Below, in pieces: positions 6,857-12,204 of a stretch of DNA of 12,204 nt (position 1 is the stretch's first letter; each line of letters starts with the position of its first letter). Source of the DNA: an uncultured Lachnospiraceae bacterium (GTDB taxonomy: Bacteria; Bacillota_A; Clostridia; Lachnospirales; Lachnospiraceae); the NCBI GenBank assembly GCA_902787595.1, contig CADAHD010000036.1:410-12613 (forward strand), read 5' to 3'. The notes under the pieces were generated by a model. That model made no database searches. It was not told where the DNA came from and saw only the letters and a program-made list of their open reading frames with translations. Both the position numbers and the translations under genes were made by a program.

Positions 6857-8554
6857 ATGAATGTCAAATTGAGACTGATGATAGTTCTGGGTATACTGGG
6901 ACTTGTACTGACATATATGGGAGGGAGGGACTGGATAGTCCTGTCAAAGCCTGCAAAGGATATCACTGAACTCTGGGAAGTGGATTATCATGATCTGAAG
7001 GCGGGCGATCATGTATGTTTTGATGTTAATCTGGTATGGGATCAGATAGGAAGTGAGACAACTACAAGTAAGACATATGGCGTTACTACTTCCGAGAGGG
7101 AGAGCGCGCGCTATTATCTGTTACCTTTCTGCCGGGACAGAGAAGACGGTTATCTCTATCCGACGCCTTATCTGATGGTTAAACTGGGAAGCCAGTATAA
7201 CAGCTTGATGAGTACTCAGATAAGTAAAACTGATGAATGGTGGTCCGGTAACGGTGACTATTCGAGCATCCCGTCTACGTCTATACATATGGATGGAAAG
7301 CTTGTTAAGATGCCGAACGATATACGTAAGCAGCTGAAAGCAACTCTTGAAGCCGGAGAAGATATAGAGGATTACATGATCCCTGTGATCTTTGAGCGCA
7401 TAGCGGCGCAGGGCGCGGTCAAGGGCATGACCATAGCCGGCATAGTAATGATCATGTGCTTTTTAGTGATGCTGTTCTTTGTGATAAAAGGAAGCGCTAC
7501 AGCAGTGCAGCAGCCCATACCGGGTGTAAGGAGGGATCCTTTTGTACCTCAGGGCGGAACGCCCGGGACAGGAATGCAGGGGAATTTCGGATCGGCATTT
7601 GCGCAGCAGGGCGCGCCTCAGCAGAGCTTTGGTACAGGAAATACGGCGCCTCAGCAGAGTGGAGCTTTCGGGGCAGGTAATGGGTCCCAGCAATCCGTAA
7701 CTAAGCAGGGAACAGGCGCATCGCCTTACTCGACAGCCACACTGGAGACCACGCAGATCCCTTATATACCGGGTATTTCTTTAGGGCCTGACCCTTCAAA
7801 GCGGGATCCTTCCGTCGGAGGCGCGGGAGCAGCGCCGTCACAGACTCCGGGCAGTACAGCACCCCTGGGACCTTCATCCTCACAGGGACCCCGGCCCCTT
7901 GGACCTTCGTCCTCACAAGGCCCCCAGCCTCTGGGACCATCATCAATATTGGATGGTTCACAGTCGGAGAGCGCATCGATACTTGGAAATACGCCGGCGC
8001 CGGCAGTTTCACCGCTGTCATCAGCGGTAAAGGAAAGCGCAGCTGAAGCTCCTGCAGCCGGAAATAAGGAAGAAAAGAAAGATGAGCAGGGACTTAGCGA
8101 AGAAGAGGCGGCACAGTTAAGAGCGATGGCTTTTGCGACATCGCGTCCGGCAGTGCTTCCTCTGGGGGGAGGAGGCGCCAATGTACAGGCGACTTCGCAG
8201 CCCGCAACCCTGCCGCTTGGGGTATCTCCCACGACGGTAAGCAACCATAATTTTGATATACCGGTGCCTCAGAGTGAGAGTGAAGAAAACAAGGCGTCCA
8301 CGCAATCTCCGATGGGAGCGTCACCCTTATACGGAACAGGCCCGGCGCAGCAACCGAAGAGCGCGGCACCCACACAGCAGTCACCGATGGGAGCGTCACC
8401 TTTATATGGGACGGCGCCTGCAGCCCCCGCAGCTGCTAAACCGGATCAGCCTGAAGAGGATGAGAATGCGCCTCTGTACGCGGATAATACGGAAATGAAG
8501 AAAGTATTTAAGGGCGCATTTGCCAATTCAAACAATAATAATAATTATAATTAA
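6857..8554 (+). CDS. Two-TM membrane protein with a long repeat-rich, probably disordered C-terminal tail
   Basis: A 565-residue protein. TM1 is at about 5-21. An extracytoplasmic domain of about 165 residues (22-188) begins with the pattern ITELWEVDYHDLKAGDHVCF and contains YLYPTPYLMVKLGSQYNSL. TM2 is at about 190-210. The N-terminal portion is reminiscent of a Clostridia-specific family of uncharacterised two-TM proteins, but I cannot name it securely. From 211 to 565 the sequence is almost all Gly, Pro, Ala, Ser, Gln and Thr, with three internal repeat families: LGPSSSQGP(R/Q)P, QSPMGASPLYGT and S(R/Q)PA(V/T)LPLG. It ends in an Asn run. By topology this tail should be cytoplasmic. ATG 6857 has AGGAGG (6845-6850) 6 nt upstream; the in-frame GTG at 6818 is non-conserved leader. 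The gene lies 76 nt after the lipoprotein stop and 5 nt before the next regulator. Coding is certain; function is unknown. Confidence 0.88.
   Translation: MNVKLRLMIVLGILGLVLTYMGGRDWIVLSKPAKDITELWEVDYHDLKAGDHVCFDVNLVWDQIGSETTTSKTYGVTTSERESARYYLLPFCRDREDGYLYPTPYLMVKLGSQYNSLMSTQISKTDEWWSGNGDYSSIPSTSIHMDGKLVKMPNDIRKQLKATLEAGEDIEDYMIPVIFERIAAQGAVKGMTIAGIVMIMCFLVMLFFVIKGSATAVQQPIPGVRRDPFVPQGGTPGTGMQGNFGSAFAQQGAPQQSFGTGNTAPQQSGAFGAGNGSQQSVTKQGTGASPYSTATLETTQIPYIPGISLGPDPSKRDPSVGGAGAAPSQTPGSTAPLGPSSSQGPRPLGPSSSQGPQPLGPSSILDGSQSESASILGNTPAPAVSPLSSAVKESAAEAPAAGNKEEKKDEQGLSEEEAAQLRAMAFATSRPAVLPLGGGGANVQATSQPATLPLGVSPTTVSNHNFDIPVPQSESEENKASTQSPMGASPLYGTGPAQQPKSAAPTQQSPMGASPLYGTAPAAPAAAKPDQPEEDENAPLYADNTEMKKVFKGAFANSNNNNNYN
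7865..7945 (+). repeat. 33-nt in-frame tandem repeat, two full units and a partial third
   Basis: Units at 7865-7897 and 7898-7930 encode LGPSSSQGPRP and LGPSSSQGPQP. A third unit begins at 7931 (LGPSS) and then diverges. The first two are close at DNA level and differ mainly at third codon positions, so the duplication has partly decayed or is selected at protein level. It lies in the disordered tail of the two-TM protein. Confidence 0.85.
8303..8413 (+). repeat. Direct repeat of 36 nt encoding QSPMGASPLYGT, copies 75 nt apart
   Basis: Copies at 8303-8338 and 8378-8413 share CCGATGGGAGCGTCACC exactly and encode the same twelve residues. A related but weaker pair earlier in the tail, TSRPAVLPLG (from 8138) and TSQPATLPLG (from 8192), shows that the tail grew by repeated short duplications. 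A possible degenerate echo, APLYA, follows near the C-terminus. Confidence 0.8.
8546..8551 (+). promoter_or_regulatory. Possible -10 box directly before the second response regulator
   Basis: A perfect TATAAT (8546-8551) overlaps the end of the preceding gene. TTGCCA (8520-8525) is a fair -35 but sits 20 nt away, longer than the usual 17. A start near 8558 would leave only 1-2 nt before the ATG at 8560. The hexamer arises from the Asn/Tyr codons of the preceding tail, so it may be accidental. Confidence 0.25.
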
Positions 8555-8559
8555 GAAAA

Positions 8560-9225
8560 ATGATACTGGTTATAGAAGACGATCAGATGATAAACAAGCT
8601 CCTGTGCAAGGTCTTATCCGACAGCGGATACGAAACCGACAGCGCAGCAGACGGAAATGAAGGCTTATCAAAGGCTTTAGCCAACGAATACGAGCTGATC
8701 CTTTTAGATCTGATGCTGCCGGGCAGGACCGGTGAGGAGATTTTGGCAGAACTGAGAAAAACAAAAAGTACACCGGCCATAGTCCTCTCCGCCAAGAACG
8801 AAGTGGTCAACAGGATAGAGCTGCTGCGCCTTGGGGCTGATGATTATATCAGCAAGCCCTTTGATGTGGACGAGGTGATACTGCGGATTGAAGCTGTATT
8901 AAGAAGGAGCGGCGGTGCAAAAACTCAGAACGGATTGCAGTACAAGGATATGAAGCTTGATAAGGAATCAGCCAGGGTCTTTATCGCTGAGCAGGAGCTT
9001 AGCTGTACCCAGATGGAATACAGCATCCTTGAGATAATGCTGGCTAATCCCAACAAGGTTTTCTCAAAGCGCAATCTCTTTGAGAGCATAACCGGTGAAG
9101 AATACATAAGCGAAGATAATACCATGAACGTGCATATGAGTAATCTCCGCAAGAAGATAGCAAAGATAACGGATGAGCCGTATATCGATACAGTATACGG
9201 AATGGGATACCGCCTTTCGAAGTAA
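8560..9225 (+). CDS. OmpR/PhoB-family response regulator (second system, next to the ABC exporter)
   Basis: A 221-residue regulator. The receiver (about 1-115) starts MILVIEDDQ, with the acidic pair D7/D8, phospho-acceptor D50 in LILLDLMLPG and K99-P100 in YISKPFD. The winged helix (about 125-220) shows the recognition-helix segment NTMNVHMSNLRKKI and ends YGMGYRLSK. The ATG is fixed by the conserved N-terminus, yet only a weak AAGAAAA precedes it, 5 nt after the previous stop. Translation may depend on coupling to the upstream gene, or the transcript may be leaderless. The stop codon is embedded in an intrinsic terminator, so most transcripts should end here and the ABC genes need their own promoter. 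The likely kinase partner is the one at 10960-11844, since regulator, ABC pair and kinase form a recurring gene set. Pairing is inferred from context. Confidence 0.94.
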   Translation: MILVIEDDQMINKLLCKVLSDSGYETDSAADGNEGLSKALANEYELILLDLMLPGRTGEEILAELRKTKSTPAIVLSAKNEVVNRIELLRLGADDYISKPFDVDEVILRIEAVLRRSGGAKTQNGLQYKDMKLDKESARVFIAEQELSCTQMEYSILEIMLANPNKVFSKRNLFESITGEEYISEDNTMNVHMSNLRKKIAKITDEPYIDTVYGMGYRLSK

Positions 9226-9236
9226 AGGCGGTTTTT
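9209..9236 (+). terminator. Intrinsic terminator overlapping the end of the second regulator gene
   Basis: ACCGCCTTT (9209-9217) pairs perfectly with AAAGGCGGT (9224-9232) around a 6-nt loop, followed by a T-run to 9236. The 9-bp stem begins inside the last codons, and the TAA stop (9223-9225) spans the loop and right arm. A terminating ribosome would cover the left arm, so termination may respond to how fast the regulator is translated. Confidence 0.85.
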
Positions 9237-9239
9237 CAT

Positions 9240-9294
9240 CTTTAGTTTTTCTTTAGATTTTGTGAATATCTTTTTTAAGCTCTTTTTTTATACT
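9240..9294 (+). promoter_or_regulatory. ABC-operon promoter with 11-bp-phased CTTTAG repeats (candidate regulator operator)
   Basis: TATACT (9289-9294) is a good -10, about 30 nt before the ATG at 9324, but no -35 match exists 16-19 nt upstream. CTTTAG occurs at 9240-9245 and 9251-9256, exactly 11 bp apart, and a variant TTTTAA follows in phase at 9273-9278. Direct repeats at 11-bp period next to a promoter lacking a -35 are the known pattern for PhoB/OmpR-type activators. The natural candidate is the regulator encoded just upstream. The repeats and spacing are seen; the binding protein is inferred. Confidence 0.55.
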
Positions 9295-9323
9295 CACATC
9301 ATCAAACGAAAGGAGTCACGCAA

Positions 9324-10247
9324 ATGAGTGATGTAATACTTGAAACAAGAAGCCTCACTAAAAAGTACGGAAACTTTTGCGCGCTTGATAATGTGAGCGT
9401 AAGCTTAAAGAAGAATCATATATACGGCTTTATCGGTGAGAACGGCGCCGGCAAGAGCACCTTCATGAAGATCATCAGCGGACTGGTATTTCCCACTTCC
9501 GGAGATTATTCGCTGATGGGCGCAGATGATCCGAAAGAGATCGATAAGAAACGCAAACAGGTGGGGACCATGATAGAAGAACCGGCCCTGTATCCCAAAT
9601 TCACGGTACATAAGAATGTGGAACTGCAGAGACTGATAGTCGGGAATCCGGATGCATCCTATACCGACAAGGTGCTGGAGTTGGTGGGACTCAGTGATGT
9701 AAAAAACAAAAAGGCAAAGGACCTGTCCATGGGAATGAAGCAGCGTTTGGGTATCGCGATAGCGATGGTAGGCAATCCCCAGCTTCTGATCCTGGATGAG
9801 CCGATAAACGGACTGGATCCTAAAAATATCGTGGCGCTCAGGAACATGCTTAAGAAGATCAATGAAGAGAAGGAATGTACGGTATTTGTATCGAGCCACA
9901 TCTTAAGCGAGCTCTACCTGCTGGCAACGGATTTTATCTTTATCCACAAGGGAAGGATAATAGAAACGAATACGCATGAAGAGCTTGAAGAAAAGTGCAG
10001 TCAGTACATCCTGGTCAAGGACAGCAACATCCCCGAGACGGTAACGATACTGGAAAAGCATTTCCCGGATACGCAGTATAAGGTGATCGCCGACGATACC
10101 GTGAAGGTTTACGGCAGGGCGGATATGAAGGCAGAGCTTTCAAAACATCTGATGGAAGCCGGGATAGTGATAACGGAGCTTTCGGAAAAAGAACAGTCGC
10201 TTGAAGAATATTTTATGGCCCTTACAGGAGGTGAGACAAATGTATAA
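9324..10247 (+). CDS. ABC exporter ATP-binding protein, BcrA / lantibiotic-immunity type
   Basis: A 307-residue nucleotide-binding subunit on the inner face of the membrane. It has Walker A GENGAGKST (38-46), signature LSMGMKQ (from 134), Walker B LLILDEP (154-160) with catalytic E159, D-loop NGLDP and H-loop H192 in VSSHILSEL. Where most ATPases have a Q-loop Gln, this one has Glu (E85 in MIEEPALYP). That E-loop is described for LanF-type self-protection ATPases and is common in BcrA relatives. The roughly 80 residues after the core form the C-terminal extension usual for this group. AAAGGAG (9309-9315) stands 8 nt before the ATG. The stop overlaps the permease start by 8 nt, so the two subunits are co-translated. 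The likely substrate is a peptide antibiotic such as bacitracin, a lantibiotic or a host antimicrobial peptide; this is inferred from family and context. Confidence 0.94.
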   Translation: MSDVILETRSLTKKYGNFCALDNVSVSLKKNHIYGFIGENGAGKSTFMKIISGLVFPTSGDYSLMGADDPKEIDKKRKQVGTMIEEPALYPKFTVHKNVELQRLIVGNPDASYTDKVLELVGLSDVKNKKAKDLSMGMKQRLGIAIAMVGNPQLLILDEPINGLDPKNIVALRNMLKKINEEKECTVFVSSHILSELYLLATDFIFIHKGRIIETNTHEELEEKCSQYILVKDSNIPETVTILEKHFPDTQYKVIADDTVKVYGRADMKAELSKHLMEAGIVITELSEKEQSLEEYFMALTGGETNV

Positions 10248-10956
10248 TCAGTTGAGAGTAGAAAGATATAAGATGTGGAGATTTACTCCTTTATACGGAT
10301 GCATGTTGTTCTATCTGTTTTCGGTATTGTACGTTATCCTGGGAAGAGGGATGAATCCCCAGGCCATCGCGGAATTCCACACGATGTATGACGGATTTAA
10401 GGAAGGCGTTCAGGACTGCAGTTTTGCTTTTCTCTGGGGCATGCTCATCGCCTGGTATGTGGGAAGCGACTTTGCAAACAGAACGGTACACAGATCGATA
10501 GTTACCGGAAGCAGGCGTTCGGACATCGTTATATCAAGACTGATCGCGACCAGCGTGTTAACGATAGTATTTCATCTTGTGACTGTCATAGGTGATGTGA
10601 TCATGTACGGAACGCAGTTTGGCTTCTCTTTTGAAGGCTTTAATGCAAGAGATATACTCTGGTTCTTGACGGTGTGCCTGCAGATGATCGCTTTCAATGC
10701 GTTCTTCATCCTGATAACCTATATCTGCGGAAATGTATATGCTGCATTTGTAACATCGGTGCTCATCGCAACCATAGGCGGAAATATCTTAAGGAATTTC
10801 CTGGGCGGAAATTACATATACGAGCACTCCTTCTTCTGCTTCGCAAAGAGCAGCAGTAATGCTGATTTGATACCATGTGCGATATGTGCGATAATAGCTA
10901 CCGTAATACTGGTAACGATAACCTTGTTTATCTTCAGAAAAAAGGATGTAAATTAA
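10240..10956 (+). CDS. ABC-2-type permease subunit of the antimicrobial-peptide-like exporter
   Basis: A 238-residue membrane protein with six predicted helices at about 16-34, 58-76, 101-122, 139-163, 166-184 and 211-232, the normal count for BcrB/LanE/LanG-type permeases. Between helices 2 and 3 the cytoplasmic stretch DFANRTVHRSIVTGSRRSD matches the coupling region typical of ABC-2 permeases (F.N.T.r..i..G.sR). It ends in the charged tail FRKKDVN. ATG 10240 is chosen because AGGAGG (10226-10231) is 8 nt upstream; the in-frame TTG at 10201 lies within the ATPase reading and has no site. It overlaps the ATPase gene by 8 nt. Only one permease gene is present, so the exporter would be an ATPase dimer with a permease homodimer, unlike LanFEG systems with two distinct permeases. 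Confidence 0.92.
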   Translation: MYNQLRVERYKMWRFTPLYGCMLFYLFSVLYVILGRGMNPQAIAEFHTMYDGFKEGVQDCSFAFLWGMLIAWYVGSDFANRTVHRSIVTGSRRSDIVISRLIATSVLTIVFHLVTVIGDVIMYGTQFGFSFEGFNARDILWFLTVCLQMIAFNAFFILITYICGNVYAAFVTSVLIATIGGNILRNFLGGNYIYEHSFFCFAKSSSNADLIPCAICAIIATVILVTITLFIFRKKDVN

Positions 10957-10959
10957 GCT

Positions 10960-11844
10960 TTGATATACGCAGTGATAATAATCCTGATAGTTCTGGTGCT
11001 GGTCCTGTCACTTAAACTGGCAGTGATCAGGAGACAGATGCGCCGGATCACGGAAGAAATGCATTCTAACAAAGATGGCCGTGACATGCATGTTGACTTT
11101 GTGGATGCGGATCTTGAGAAATTGATCTGTGAAGTAAATAAGCTCTACGAATATGTGATGAGCATCAGGGCCGAAGGCAGGGAAAACGAAAAAAAGATCA
11201 AAGATTCCATATCGATGATCTCACATGATATGAGGACTCCCCTGACTTCTGTGATAGGCTATCTTCAGCTGGCGGAGAAAGCAACGGACCCCGAAGAGGC
11301 AAACGCCAATCTCCGCATAGCTTTGGAGCGGGCCAGATATCTTAACAGGCTGGTGAACGATCTGTTTGAGCTGTCGCTGATAGAATCCGGACAGATGGAT
11401 ATCAGCGCCGAGCGCTTAAATATCTGTGAGATCATCTGTGAAGAGATACTGGCGGAGAGCCCGGAGATAGATAAAAAGGGCATGGAACCATCATTTGAGC
11501 AGGCAGATGAAAACATTTATGTTACCGCCGATAAAAAGAAGCTCTCCAGGATAGTGCAGAACCTGATATCCAATGCGGTGAGGTATTCGCAGAAGACGCT
11601 GGTATTTAAGATAGAGACTGCCGCTTCGGATATGGTAAATATAAGGATCATCACCGATTCCGACAAGGCGGTTGATACAGAAAAGATATTCGACCGCTTT
11701 GTAAAGGGGGACAGCTCCCGCACCAATGACGGAGCCGGACTGGGGCTTTACATCTGCAAGAGCTTCGCCGCGGTAATGGGCGGCGACATAAGCGCGAAGC
11801 AGGATGAAGAGCGCTTTATCATAACGCTCAGCCTGCCGGGATAA
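10960..11844 (+). CDS. One-TM sensor histidine kinase linked to the ABC exporter
   Basis: A 294-residue kinase with a single N-terminal helix (about 2-23) and no extracytoplasmic sensor domain. A charged juxtamembrane coiled region (24-80) leads to HisKA with H89 in SMISHDMRTPLTS, then HATPase_c with N box QNLISNAVRYS, F box KIFDRFVKGD and G2 box GAGLGLYI. The G1 box is degenerate: DSGIG of normal kinases reads DSDKA, keeping the Asp but losing both glycines. The kinase starts 3 nt after the permease stop. The first in-frame start is TTG 10960; AAGGA lies about 13 nt upstream, and GTG 10972 is an alternative, so the exact start is uncertain. Kinases without a sensor domain beside such exporters are thought to read the transporter's state rather than bind the drug directly. 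Its partner is probably the regulator at 8560-9225. Confidence 0.9.
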   Translation: MIYAVIIILIVLVLVLSLKLAVIRRQMRRITEEMHSNKDGRDMHVDFVDADLEKLICEVNKLYEYVMSIRAEGRENEKKIKDSISMISHDMRTPLTSVIGYLQLAEKATDPEEANANLRIALERARYLNRLVNDLFELSLIESGQMDISAERLNICEIICEEILAESPEIDKKGMEPSFEQADENIYVTADKKKLSRIVQNLISNAVRYSQKTLVFKIETAASDMVNIRIITDSDKAVDTEKIFDRFVKGDSSRTNDGAGLGLYICKSFAAVMGGDISAKQDEERFIITLSLPG

Positions 11845-11859
11845 AAACCCCGTGGTTTT
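11844..11859 (+). terminator. Weak hairpin after the exporter operon
   Basis: AAAACC (11844-11849) pairs with GGTTTT (11854-11859) around the loop CCGT. The stem is short and AT-rich, and the U residues are within the stem rather than after it. It may act as a weak terminator before the next gene's promoter. Confidence 0.35.
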
Positions 11860-11869
11860 CACTGTAAAT

Positions 11870-11898
11870 TTGCGGTTTGACATGTCTTATGTTATAAT
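11870..11898 (+). promoter_or_regulatory. Extended -10 promoter for the flavodiiron protein gene
   Basis: TATAAT (11893-11898) is preceded by TG at the extended -10 position (TGTTATAAT, from 11890). The hexamer 17 nt upstream, TTGCGG (11870-11875), is a poor -35, which an extended -10 can tolerate. A perfect TTGACA (11877-11882) lies too close (10 nt) to serve. Transcription should start near 11905, leaving a 5' leader of about 27 nt. Confidence 0.65.
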
Positions 11899-11931
11899 AC
11901 CTTCTCGAGTTTATTTCGGGGAGGTGTTTTT

Positions 11932-12204
11932 ATGTACGAGGCAAATATTACCGAAGATATCATAAATATAGGCGTAGATGATAAGAATATCAAAGTATTT
12001 GAGAATCAGTACGAACTGCCCGACGGTATGGCATACAATTCATATCTGATCCTTGATGAAAAGGTATGTGTCATGGACAGCGTGGATGCGGATGTGACCG
12101 GTGAATGGCTGTCAAATCTGGATAAATACCTGGGAGGCAGGGACATAGATTACATAGTGGTACAGCATATGGAGCCGGATCATTCCGGGTCGCTTTTGGC
12201 GTTT
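11932..12204 (+). CDS. Flavodiiron (FprA-like) protein, N-terminal part only
   Basis: Ninety-one codons are present before the window ends. The sequence is the start of the metallo-beta-lactamase-fold diiron domain of A-type flavoproteins. It has the early pattern LPDGMAYNSYLILDEKVCVMD and the diiron-ligand motif HxExDH as H79-M-E81-P-D83-H84, followed by SGS. These cytosolic enzymes reduce oxygen to water or NO to N2O, with electrons passed through a C-terminal flavodoxin domain (beyond the window) from rubredoxin or similar donors, and protect strict anaerobes. GGGGAGG (11918-11924) is 7 nt before the ATG, and the gene has its own promoter, so it is independent of the exporter operon. Whether the substrate is O2 or NO cannot be told from this part. 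Confidence 0.93.
   Translation, partial: MYEANITEDIINIGVDDKNIKVFENQYELPDGMAYNSYLILDEKVCVMDSVDADVTGEWLSNLDKYLGGRDIDYIVVQHMEPDHSGSLLAF

Noticed and set aside
5854..6966. Long minus-strand open frame (370 codons) opposite the lipoprotein gene
   Set aside because: Its translation is biased to Ile, His and Arg with no recognisable motif. It has no ribosome binding site and mirrors the codon bias of the well-supported + strand gene with its lipobox and Shine-Dalgarno sequence.
7762..8244. Minus-strand frame opposite the repeat-rich tail
   Set aside because: The repeats (GPCEDEGPRG-like) are the mirror image of the + strand repeats. There is no start signal, and the + strand frame continues through two TM segments.
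7865..8413. CRISPR-like or satellite array
   Set aside because: The repeats are in-frame, encode constant peptides, vary at third positions and have no unique spacers of fixed length.
3524..11844. A single large defence or mobile island
   Set aside because: No integrase, transposase, nuclease-toxin or attachment-site repeats are seen; all genes are co-directional with similar codon use. It reads as ordinary chromosomal regulatory and transport genes.
11877..11898. TTGACA plus TATAAT as a classical promoter
   Set aside because: The two perfect hexamers are only 10 nt apart, too close for sigma-70/sigma-A. The extended -10 with the weak TTGCGG at 17 nt is the better reading.

Overview
The window reads as chromosomal DNA from an anaerobic Gram-positive of the Clostridia, most plausibly a Lachnospiraceae-type organism. 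The signs are strong GGAGG-type ribosome binding sites, frequent ATA isoleucine codons, OmpR/HisKA two-component pairs, a MutS2 rather than a classical MutS, a BcrA-type ABC exporter and a flavodiiron protein. This assignment is inferred from gene content and style, not from a marker gene. All credible genes are on the + strand. There are no rRNA, tRNA, CRISPR, transposase or phage genes.

Layout. (1) 2-988: the 3' part of a gene for a membrane-anchored protein of unknown function, open at the left edge. (2) 1038-3434: a complete mutS2 (rqcU). (3) 3524-5646: response regulator and sensor kinase sharing an ATGA stop/start overlap. They are followed 12 nt later by a lipoprotein gene (5659-6780) with an Asn/Asp-rich tether, then by a two-TM protein (6857-8554) whose C-terminal 355 residues are a repeat-rich, probably disordered tail. 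(4) 8560-9225: a second OmpR-type response regulator, ending in a clear intrinsic terminator. Next come an ABC ATPase (9324-10247), its permease (10240-10956) and a one-TM sensor kinase (10960-11844). (5) 11932 to the right edge: the N-terminus of a flavodiiron (FprA-like) protein behind its own promoter.

How they work together. The regulator/ATPase/permease/kinase block has the architecture of a peptide-antibiotic sensing and resistance module (BcrAB / LanFEG-like). The ATPase carries Glu in place of the Q-loop Gln, as in lantibiotic-immunity ATPases. Its promoter has a good -10 but no -35, and is preceded by CTTTAG repeats at 11-bp period, which fits activation by a PhoB-type regulator. The first two-component pair, the lipoprotein and the tailed membrane protein look like one co-transcribed cell-envelope unit of unknown purpose.

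Most of the window is ordinary housekeeping and regulatory DNA. The points most worth a second look are the probable regulator-bound promoter at 9240-9294, the unknown lipoprotein / tailed-membrane-protein pair, a small element at 3436-3478 resembling a dispersed repeat, the altered Smr motif of MutS2, the degenerate ATP-binding box of the second kinase, and two genes lacking Shine-Dalgarno sequences but carrying -10-like hexamers at near-leaderless distance.
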